Source: Candidatus Scybalocola fimicaballi
GTDB taxonomy: Bacteria > Bacteroidota > Bacteroidia > Bacteroidales > Paludibacteraceae
Length of the DNA stretch: 15,865 nucleotides
Direction: 5' to 3'
Assembly (NCBI GenBank): GCA_002317115.1
Contig: DCIP01000145.1
Span: 1 to 15,865, forward strand
The position numbers were made by a program, and so were the translations under genes. Below, in pieces: positions 7,932-12,780 of the stretch; position 1 is the stretch's first letter; every line of letters begins with the position of its first letter. The notes beneath the pieces were generated by a model. It searched no databases. It was not told the origin of the DNA and worked only from the letters and a program-made list of their open reading frames with translations.

Positions 7932-7986
7932 GTTAAGGGCGGAACGCCCTAACCTCTCCCTCCAACGCGAGCCCGTAGGGCGAGCG
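7932..7986. repeat. GC-rich twin-hairpin element (REP-like candidate)
   Basis: Two adjacent hairpins lie in an otherwise AT-rich spacer. The first pairs 7932-7941 with 7945-7953 (GGGCG-GAA-CGCCC core plus flanking A-T and G-C pairs, one bulged A at 7935). The second pairs 7966-7974 with 7978-7986: CGC and GCCC against GGGC and GCG, with tandem GA/GA mismatches between the two stem blocks, and loop GTA. Both loops are GNA triloops. Neither is followed by a T-run on either strand, so they are not ordinary terminators. Confidence 0.5.
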
Positions 7987-8074
7987 TATGAAAACAAGCA
8001 TGGACAACTCTTTTAACGAAAAAGCCTCCGTCAATAAGGATAGCAACTTTTGCTGGTGGAATTTGTTTTTTCAT
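7949..8074 (-). pseudogene. Truncated NYN-domain (PIN-like nuclease) gene fragment
   Basis: A 41-codon minus-strand ORF starts with ATG at 8074 and ends TAG at 7951-7949. Its first 22 residues include KVAILIDGGFFVKR, which matches the start of NYN/LabA-type (DUF88) proteins: first beta strand, catalytic-type Asp in LIDGG, then FF(x)KR. From about residue 23 the similarity stops and the frame runs into the GC-rich twin-hairpin element, ending ALRARVGGRG. Full NYN proteins are far longer, so this is most likely a 5' remnant. The transposon target duplication begins only 15 bp upstream of its ATG, and its likely promoter is now beyond the transposon. Confidence 0.6.
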
Positions 8075-8088
8075 CCTGTTCTAACCTA

Positions 8089-8096
8089 AAAAAATA
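8089..8096. repeat. Left target-site duplication of the transposon
   Basis: AAAAAATA directly abuts the left inverted repeat and is identical to 11246-11253 at the other end. Eight bases is the duplication length known for IS1595-family elements. Confidence 0.88.
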
Positions 8097-8119
8097 CGGA
8101 ATTGTACACTTTAGGCTTG
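8097..8119 (+). repeat. Left terminal inverted repeat (IRL)
   Basis: The 23 bp beginning CGGAATTGT and ending TTAGGCTTG match the reverse complement of 11223-11245 at 21 of 23 positions (mismatches at repeat positions 10 and 14). Its last three bases TTG serve as the likely -33 element of the transposase promoter. Confidence 0.93.
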
Positions 8120-8146
8120 CAAAATCAATCATATTCCTTAACTTTG
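8117..8146 (+). promoter_or_regulatory. Transposase promoter, -33 element inside IRL
   Basis: TTG at 8117-8119, then 19 bases, then TAACTTTG at 8139-8146, a full match to the Bacteroidota -7 consensus TAnnTTTG. Expected transcription start is about 8152-8154, leaving roughly 20 bases before the ATG at 8175. Confidence 0.7.
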
Positions 8147-8174
8147 CAGAAAGTTTAACAAAATGCAAATTTAG

Positions 8175-9092
8175 ATGAATTTTCTAGAGTTCACAAAAAG
8201 ATTTCCAACAGAAGAAGACGCAATAGATTTTATCGTTGCAACTAAATATAAAGGTGGATATATCTGTCCTAATTGTGGTTGTGTTCATAAAGGCATCTAT
8301 CATCAAAACTATGATAAGAGAAAACTATATTGCAACAATTGCAAGAGTGAGTTTTCCGCATTGGTAGGAACTATTTTTGAAAATACTCATTTGGATCTAA
8401 GAGTTTGGCTTTATGCTATAAATTTAGTAGTTTTGTCAAAAAAGGGCATTAGTGCTCTACAATTGCAAAGAGAAACTGGTATAGGCTCTTATCGTTCTGC
8501 ATGGAGAATGTTGCATCAGATAAGAAGTTGTATGGGTAAAGAATCATACAAGGATACATTTGACGCATTAGTGGAGATAGATGAAACGTATGTTGGAGGT
8601 AAGCCAAGAAAAGACAATCACCATACATCATCTAGTTCCAAAAGAGGTAGAGGAACAGATAAAATTCCTGTGGTTGGAGTAAAAGAGAGGAGTACAGGAA
8701 AAATCTATGCGGAAGTTGCTTTGCCAGATGAAAGTGGAAAGCAATTGACGGGAGAGCAGTTGATGAAGGTCCTAGATTCTGTTTGTAAAGAAGGAATCAC
8801 GGTAATGACTGACCAATTCAGTGGTTACAATATTCTTGATGATGCTGCTAAGAATGTTAGAAAGTATGCAAGAGTTAAAGTAGACCACTCTACGGTATTC
8901 TCTTTAGGAAGTGGAAAACATACCAATGGTATCGAAGGATGTTGGTCAATTTTGAAACGTGCTGTATTTGGAATTTATCATCACATCTCCGTAAAACATC
9001 TACAGAAATACGTTAATGAATTCTGTTTTAGATTGAATTATAGAGATTGTAATGAAGCTTTTGATAAACTAATTAATTTAAGTGTTGCGTAA
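8175..9092 (+). CDS. IS1595-family (ISXO2-like) DDE transposase
   Basis: The 305-aa protein has an N-terminal zinc ribbon with C31xxC34 and C53xxC56, a helix-turn-helix-like segment (ISALQLQRETGIGSYRSAWRM, about 92-112), then the catalytic domain. Acidic residues are D136 in VEIDETYVGGK, D213 in MTDQFSGY, and E254 (with N251) in HTNGIEGCWSILKR. The C-terminal VFGIYHHISVKHLQKYVNEF is typical of the DDE_Tnp_IS1595 domain. It should catalyse cut-and-paste or copy movement of the surrounding element by acting on the inverted repeats found at 8097 and 11245. All key motifs are present and the length is normal, so the enzyme looks intact. Confidence 0.93.
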   Translation: MNFLEFTKRFPTEEDAIDFIVATKYKGGYICPNCGCVHKGIYHQNYDKRKLYCNNCKSEFSALVGTIFENTHLDLRVWLYAINLVVLSKKGISALQLQRETGIGSYRSAWRMLHQIRSCMGKESYKDTFDALVEIDETYVGGKPRKDNHHTSSSSKRGRGTDKIPVVGVKERSTGKIYAEVALPDESGKQLTGEQLMKVLDSVCKEGITVMTDQFSGYNILDDAAKNVRKYARVKVDHSTVFSLGSGKHTNGIEGCWSILKRAVFGIYHHISVKHLQKYVNEFCFRLNYRDCNEAFDKLINLSVA

Positions 9093-9104
9093 AATACATA
9101 GAAT

Positions 9105-9281
9105 ATGTTTACAGATGATGATTTTAAAGCTATGATGTTGTTGATGACAAGTAATTTGGATGATTCAGAAAAAACCTGTGTTGGTATTTTCTGGTATTCT
9201 CCGCAAAGAGGCGAATTATTTGGAACTGTCAAAACAAAAGAGGGAGATAAAAATTATGTCACTAGTGGATTTGGAGACTAA
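9105..9281 (+). CDS. Small passenger ORF, 58 aa, unknown
   Basis: An ATG at 9105, 12 bp after the transposase stop, opens a 58-codon frame ending TAA at 9279-9281. The product starts with an acidic helix-like stretch (MFTDDDFKAMMLLMTSNLDD) followed by strand-like CVGIFWYSPQRGELFGTVK and a Gly/Lys-rich end. The VGIFWYSP(x4)ELFG segment reads like the opening beta hairpin of a larger protein, so this may be a complete small protein or a shortened one. No family was recognised. Position suggests co-transcription with the transposase. Confidence 0.5.
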   Translation: MFTDDDFKAMMLLMTSNLDDSEKTCVGIFWYSPQRGELFGTVKTKEGDKNYVTSGFGD

Positions 9282-9319
9282 TTTCGTATTGAATAAGAAT
9301 TGTTGAATTAAGTCTAGCC

Positions 9320-9745
9320 ATGATAGATCCTAATCATAAAAAGATTATTGACAAAGCAGAAGAAAATCAAGTGGCAGGAGACTGCTTGTTATCTAATTGT
9401 TATACAAATGCTTCTGTTCATTGCTATTATTATTCAGTATTTCAATATTGTATGATTTACTTATCTGATAAAGTCTCAATACCCATAGCATATAATCAGC
9501 AAGAGAGACAAGCCAAAAGAAATAAATTGGGACCACATGAATTTGTTATCCAAGAGGTTTCTTTGTGTTTTTCAAATCCGCAAATTGGTGCAAATTTTAG
9601 CAAAAATATGTTTTCTCTGAAAAAAATTAGAATACAAGCTGATTATAAATGTCTTAAATTAACAAATGGAGAAGCTAATAATGCAAGTATTCTATCAAAA
9701 GAACTTATAGAATCTCTTAAAAAAGAATTTGGTGATTATGTATAA
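9320..9745 (+). CDS. HEPN-like helical protein (passenger gene)
   Basis: The 141-aa product looks all-helical: an N-terminal helix (IDPNHKKIIDKAEENQVAGDCLLSNCY), then NASVHCYYYSVFQYCMIYL (29-48), GPHEFVIQEVSLCF (71-84) and, near the end, LKKIRIQADYKC (100-111) followed by NASILSKELIESLKKEF. The NASVHxxYYSxFQ helix, the GxHxFxIxE segment and the R-x-x-ADY motif (R104, A107-Y109) are the pattern of HEPN-fold proteins, which include toxin RNases and nucleotidyltransferase partners. The strict RX4-6H catalytic motif is not seen, so RNase activity is uncertain. Its stop overlaps the next start by 8 bp, implying coupled translation. Confidence 0.6.
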   Translation: MIDPNHKKIIDKAEENQVAGDCLLSNCYTNASVHCYYYSVFQYCMIYLSDKVSIPIAYNQQERQAKRNKLGPHEFVIQEVSLCFSNPQIGANFSKNMFSLKKIRIQADYKCLKLTNGEANNASILSKELIESLKKEFGDYV

Positions 9746-10001
9746 TAAAAAAATTGAAAAAATGCTGAAAAAATCATTAGTCTTGATACAAGAAAAACAC
9801 TCTGGTTTTGAGTATCAAGTTGAGTATCAGGATGATAAATCATGTTATGTCGTTTCTTACATTGCGAAAGACAAAGAAACCTATCATGAAATAATACGAT
9901 TGATGGCAAAATGTAGTTATCAATACGATGATGACGCACCTGTTTTTATTGATAAAAACTATAATTATGAAAATAAACAGACAGAAGATATGGAATCATA
10001 A
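9738..10001 (+). CDS. 87-aa protein overlapping the HEPN-like gene, unknown
   Basis: I chose the ATG at 9738 over a TTG at 9729. It overlaps the end of the HEPN-like gene by 8 bp (ATG within the last codons before TAA at 9743-9745). The product is small and alpha/beta in appearance: amphipathic N-terminal helix (NKKIEKMLKKSLVLIQEKH), strands FEYQVEYQ and SCYVVSYIA, helix ETYHEIIRLMAKC, then an acidic tail. No family was recognised. The tight coupling resembles toxin-antitoxin or two-subunit pairs, so a partner or regulator of the HEPN-like protein is the natural guess, but nothing in the sequence proves it. Confidence 0.6.
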   Translation: MYNKKIEKMLKKSLVLIQEKHSGFEYQVEYQDDKSCYVVSYIAKDKETYHEIIRLMAKCSYQYDDDAPVFIDKNYNYENKQTEDMES

Positions 10002-10728
10002 GATTAATGAAAAACTATTTGTTGCTCCACAACAAGGAATTGCCCCTCAGGGAATGAGTACAGTAAATAGATATACACCAAAATTGGAATATTTAGATAC
10101 TAAAATAGTGCCAAAAGATGCTTCTGCTTTCATTGGACATAAAAACCCTAATGTTGGTTCAGACATAAATACTGTAAGAAAGAATTTAAGAAGGAAATTC
10201 GAAAGTATGGGGAGATATTCTAAACACCGAACCAACAATGAATTACCCTTCATGTCTCTCAATGAAAGGACTGGAATTGATAAACAATTCATTAATGGGA
10301 AAAGATATGTTCAACCTTCGACAGAAGAGTATATTACTGCATCTGACACTATAAGTGAGAAGAAATATAGAGGGAAAAGAATATTAAGAATTGATGCAAT
10401 TGACTCAGTGTCTTCTAAAGCTGCCGATTATTCTAAGTATAGAGAATATTTAGGACAAGACTCAGGCGAGATTAGGCTGTCGAAAGAAAGAGAACTAGGG
10501 AAAAATGCGTTAATCTCTGTTCCAAAAGATTCCGGATTTAATAGATATAATGACTATATTAATGGTGAGGATATAAAGGTCAAATCCAATGATAAAAGAC
10601 TTCGAAAACTTTTGAAGAAAAATCATAGATTAGTTAATGGTCTTGATAGAAGCACTTTAGAATTTATGTATGGAACAAAAAATCCGAATATCGAAAAGAT
10701 GATGAAAAATGCCAAAAGAATTTTATAA
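9967..10728 (+). CDS. Basic 253-aa passenger protein, unknown family
   Basis: The frame is open from 9928, but the ATG at 9967 (MKINRQKIWNHKINEK) is the likelier start; it overlaps the preceding gene by 35 bp. The product is rich in Lys/Arg, with no signal peptide or membrane segment. It contains a repeated short motif, GHKNPNV at 57-63 and GTKNPNI at 236-242, each followed by a Lys/Arg-rich helix-like segment (DINTVRKNLRRKF; EKMMKNAKRIL). A basic cluster RLRKLLKKNHRLVNG lies at 211-225. This suggests nucleic-acid binding, but no known domain was recognised. It ends convergently, overlapping the stop of the 140-aa gene. It is the last member of the plus-strand passenger operon. Confidence 0.65.
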   Translation: MKINRQKIWNHKINEKLFVAPQQGIAPQGMSTVNRYTPKLEYLDTKIVPKDASAFIGHKNPNVGSDINTVRKNLRRKFESMGRYSKHRTNNELPFMSLNERTGIDKQFINGKRYVQPSTEEYITASDTISEKKYRGKRILRIDAIDSVSSKAADYSKYREYLGQDSGEIRLSKERELGKNALISVPKDSGFNRYNDYINGEDIKVKSNDKRLRKLLKKNHRLVNGLDRSTLEFMYGTKNPNIEKMMKNAKRIL

Positions 10729-11145
10729 AAGCATATAAATTTTGTATGCTCTAAAATTATACTGAATTTTCATTATGTTTTCGCAACTCATGTTGTTTAG
10801 TGTATGTGTAATATTCGACAAACTATCAAATATTGAGAAATTATAATTGTTTTCGTTTTTGAACACAGAAATCTGTAGTCTATTGTTGTCTGATATTGGA
10901 GGATTAAATTTTATCCCCATAGATGCAACTCTAGAGAATACAAAATAAAGATACGACAAATCGATTCCGCTAATGTTTTCAATTCTAATATAATTAGAAT
11001 CGCCTTCTACTATTTCAAGAAACTCACTTTGTTCATCAAGATGTAAAAGTGTTTTTATGGTAGAGTTCGGAATTTTAACATACTCATTAATTCGAACATT
11101 TTCATCCTCGAAATCTTTGATGAAATTAATTTTTTCTGGATTCAT
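10723..11145 (-). CDS. 140-aa passenger protein on opposite strand, unknown
   Basis: ATG at 11145, TAA at 10725-10723; the last 6 bp overlap the 253-aa gene end to end, both stops lying in TTATAA. The product begins MNPEKINFIKDFEDENVRIN, continues with strand-rich stretches (EFLEIVEGDSNYIRIENI, DLSYLYFVFSRVASMGIKF, NNYNFSIFDSL) and a terminal helix; it is Asn/Ile-rich and acidic. No family was recognised. It has its own TAnnTTTG-type promoter box (11169-11176) just behind a strong hairpin, so it is expressed independently of the transposase. Immunity, regulatory or unrelated accessory roles are all open. Confidence 0.6.
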   Translation of the reverse strand: MNPEKINFIKDFEDENVRINEYVKIPNSTIKTLLHLDEQSEFLEIVEGDSNYIRIENISGIDLSYLYFVFSRVASMGIKFNPPISDNNRLQISVFKNENNYNFSIFDSLSNITHTLNNMSCENIMKIQYNFRAYKIYMLL

Positions 11146-11168
11146 GAATCATTAGGTTTATATCAATG

Positions 11169-11176
11169 CAAAAATA
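11169..11176 (-). promoter_or_regulatory. -7 box for the 140-aa passenger gene
   Basis: On the minus strand this reads TATTTTTG, a TAnnTTTG match about 24 bp upstream of the ATG at 11145. A clear -33 TTTG at 18-19 bp is absent; TTGA at about 23 bp lies in the hairpin loop. Moderate support only. Confidence 0.45.
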
Positions 11177-11218
11177 ATAAAAAAAATTTAGAGTAAGGTC
11201 AATGCCTTACTCTAAATT
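11170..11218 (-). terminator. Strong hairpin/terminator at right end of the transposon
   Basis: Perfect 14-bp stem: 11185-11198 pairs with 11205-11218, loop TCAATG. Read on the minus strand it is followed by an almost pure T-run with two A (11184-11170). It sits 4 bp inside the right inverted repeat and points inward, so it should stop transcripts entering the element from the right flank. Confidence 0.75.
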
Positions 11219-11222
11219 CCTA

Positions 11223-11245
11223 CAAGCCTAATGTGCACAATTCCG
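11223..11245 (-). repeat. Right terminal inverted repeat (IRR)
   Basis: Reverse complement matches IRL at 21 of 23 positions, beginning CGGAATTGT at 11245 and reading inward. Confidence 0.93.
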
Positions 11246-11253
11246 AAAAAATA
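11246..11253. repeat. Right target-site duplication of the transposon
   Basis: AAAAAATA directly abuts IRR and is identical to 8089-8096. Confidence 0.88.
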
Positions 11254-11344
11254 AAACAAAAATGCTCAAGGTTTGGCACATCCATTATCAAGAACAAGCA
11301 TCATACTGCTTTCGGATGCACGTTACCATGAGCCTAATCTTTCG

Positions 11345-11374
11345 CAAAGATAGTAATAACAAGACAAAAACAAA
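11345..11374 (-). promoter_or_regulatory. Leftward promoter, probably of the disrupted NYN gene
   Basis: On the minus strand TTTG (11374-11371), 18 bases, then TATCTTTG (11352-11345): a good Bacteroidota promoter match. With the transposon removed, its transcript would run about 105 bases to the NYN ATG at 8074. Now it points into the transposon's right end, where the inward-facing hairpin would stop it. Confidence 0.5.
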
Positions 11375-11384
11375 TAAAATTTCT

Positions 11385-11392
11385 TAATTTTG
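11385..11392 (+). promoter_or_regulatory. -7 box of the potassium channel gene
   Basis: TAATTTTG matches TAnnTTTG, 18 bp before the ATG at 11411. A -33 TTTG is not evident at the expected distance, so expression may be weak or need an activator. It lies back to back with the leftward promoter at 11345-11374. Confidence 0.45.
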
Positions 11393-11410
11393 CACCATAA
11401 ATTTTCAAAA

Positions 11411-12280
11411 ATGACGCTGAAAGACAACATTAAACGAGTTTGGAATTACATTTCAAACAATCCATTTGTCAAAGCAAAAGCAAATGAGATTATCTTCGGA
11501 ACAGACACCTACCTTGGACGCCTGTTCGACGTCATACTTATTTGGTTCATTCTTTTGAGCGTCGGAATCGCCATCTTGGAGACGGTGGACATGCCCGACA
11601 ATTTCCGTCGTGGAATGCACATCCTCGAATGGATTTTCACTATATTCTTCACTATTGAATATATCTTGCGTCTCTACTGTTCGGAGCATCCGAAACAATA
11701 TGCATTGAGTTTATTCGGAATAATTGACATCCTTTCAATTTTGCCAACCTACCTCGCATTCTTCATTCCGCAAGCCCATGCCATTATGGTGATACGAATA
11801 TTCAGAGTGATACGTATCTTCCGAATATTCAAACTGTTCGCCTTTATCAAAGAGGGAGAGATGATGATTAACGCCATAAAGGCAGGAATGCGTAAGACTA
11901 TCATATTCGCTGTGTTCGTGTTGCTGCTTGTCACATCCATCGGAGCAATCATGTATCTTGTGGAAGGTGGAGAAGACGCTACGTTCAGCAGCATACCGGA
12001 GAGTATCTACTGGGCTGTGGTGACGCTGACAACTGTCGGCTATGGAGACATCACCCCCGTCACCCCATTGGGAAGATTCCTGACAACAATAGTCATGCTT
12101 CTCGGATATTCCATTCTTTCCGTGCCGACGGGAATATTCTCGCTTTCCCTTGCCAACGAGAAGCGAAAGATCAGCAAGACTAAAATCTGCCTACACTGCG
12201 GAAGCAAAGGCCAAGAAGACGACGCCATTTATTGCAGACACTGCGGAGCATTGCTGTTTGATGAGAAAAAAAACAAATAG
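11411..12280 (+). CDS. Voltage-gated potassium channel with C-terminal zinc ribbon
   Basis: I chose ATG 11411 (289 aa); a TTG at 11390 is in frame but lies over the -7 box. The voltage-sensor domain S1-S4 spans about 38-145, with S4 IRIFRVIRIFRIFKLF carrying R129, R132, R135, R138 and K141 every third residue. S5 is about 162-184. The pore helix and selectivity filter TTVGYGD are at 207-213, then S6 (about 222-248). Four such subunits should form a K+-selective inner-membrane channel. After S6 comes a short basic linker and a C-terminal zinc ribbon: C260xxC263 and C275xxC278 (CLHCG and CRHCG). The ribbon may be an assembly or sensing module. Length and motifs are complete. Confidence 0.93.
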   Translation: MTLKDNIKRVWNYISNNPFVKAKANEIIFGTDTYLGRLFDVILIWFILLSVGIAILETVDMPDNFRRGMHILEWIFTIFFTIEYILRLYCSEHPKQYALSLFGIIDILSILPTYLAFFIPQAHAIMVIRIFRVIRIFRIFKLFAFIKEGEMMINAIKAGMRKTIIFAVFVLLLVTSIGAIMYLVEGGEDATFSSIPESIYWAVVTLTTVGYGDITPVTPLGRFLTTIVMLLGYSILSVPTGIFSLSLANEKRKISKTKICLHCGSKGQEDDAIYCRHCGALLFDEKKNK

Positions 12281-12332
12281 AAAAATATAATTAAGTTTAT
12301 CCGCAATAATATATTAAGTTCTTCTATCAAAT

Positions 12333-12731
12333 ATGATTAGAAAAATAAAATATATATTAGAAATTTTGAGCATGCTGCTTGGTACAATGGTTGCGTTCAG
12401 CAGTGTGTACGGAATCTTATTTACAATCAGTTCTTTTTTTAAAAGTTTTCCCATACATATAGGATTTTCACTTCTAACGATCACCATTCCTTTCTTACTC
12501 TTGTTCGTAACGGTGAAAAAGAAGATTAAGGAAATGGATAAAGAAGACGAAGAAAATAAGGCAATCAAAGAAGACAAAGAAAAAAAGGAGAAAGAGCAAA
12601 ACCAAGAATACAAAGAAAAGACTCTCAGCAACTACATTCTTGAACTGATAATCGCTATCAAACATGGAGATAAAGGTATAGTACAGTGTGAGATAGACGA
12701 AGTAAATGATATAATAAAAAAAATATTTTAA
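12333..12731 (+). CDS. Two-helix membrane protein, probable N-terminal part of the following co-chaperone
   Basis: The 132-aa ORF has two membrane segments (about 8-35 and 41-60), a highly charged Lys/Glu linker (61-97) and a helical end (TLSNYILELIIAIKHGDKG to IIKKIF). It stops at TAA 12729-12731, just after a run of eight A at 12716-12723. Dropping one A, or a +1 shift there, joins it without a stop to the following TerB/DnaJ gene, passing through IIKKYFKSEEEQKKALEL. A membrane anchor followed by TerB and J domains is the layout of DjlA. It may therefore be half of one gene, or a separate membrane protein read just before it. Confidence 0.65.
   Translation: MIRKIKYILEILSMLLGTMVAFSSVYGILFTISSFFKSFPIHIGFSLLTITIPFLLLFVTVKKKIKEMDKEDEENKAIKEDKEKKEKEQNQEYKEKTLSNYILELIIAIKHGDKGIVQCEIDEVNDIIKKIF
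12716..12723 (+). other. A8 run: candidate frameshift, slippage site or sequencing error
   Basis: Eight A (ATAATAAAAAAAATATTTT) lie at the end of the 132-aa frame. The downstream frame is open from 12718, after a TAA at 12715-12717, through to the ATG at 12781, and that stretch encodes a plausible amphipathic helix. Seven or ten A would fuse both ORFs. Confidence 0.6.
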
Positions 12732-12780
12732 GTCTGAAGAAGAGCAAAAAAAAGCACTTGAATTATTCCTTCGTGAAATA

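Larger units (their letters stand above)
8097..11245 (+). mobile_element. IS1595-family transposon with passenger genes (3149 bp)
   Basis: The borders are set by 23-bp imperfect inverted repeats (8097-8119 and 11223-11245) and a perfect 8-bp target duplication AAAAAATA (8089-8096, 11246-11253). Inside lie an IS1595-type transposase (8175-9092), four plus-strand ORFs (9105-10728) and one convergent minus-strand ORF (10723-11145). About two thirds of the element is therefore not transposase, making it a transposon rather than a simple IS; passenger-gene derivatives are known in the IS1595 family. Intact ends, duplication and transposase suggest it is recent and possibly active. The cargo looks more AT-rich than the core genes of the left part. 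Confidence 0.9.

Noticed and set aside
7932..7986. Intrinsic terminator reading of the GC-rich hairpins
   Set aside because: No T-run follows on either strand.
9928..9966. Longer start for the 253-aa passenger gene
   Set aside because: It would overlap the 87-aa gene by 74 bp; ATG 9967 gives a smaller overlap and a more plausible N-terminus.
11254..11384. tRNA or other known structured RNA in the spacer right of the transposon
   Set aside because: Only short competing stems were found; no cloverleaf, CCA-type end or known riboswitch core could be recognised.
11390..11410. TTG start for the potassium channel
   Set aside because: It lies on the TAATTTTG promoter box; ATG 11411 begins a normal protein.
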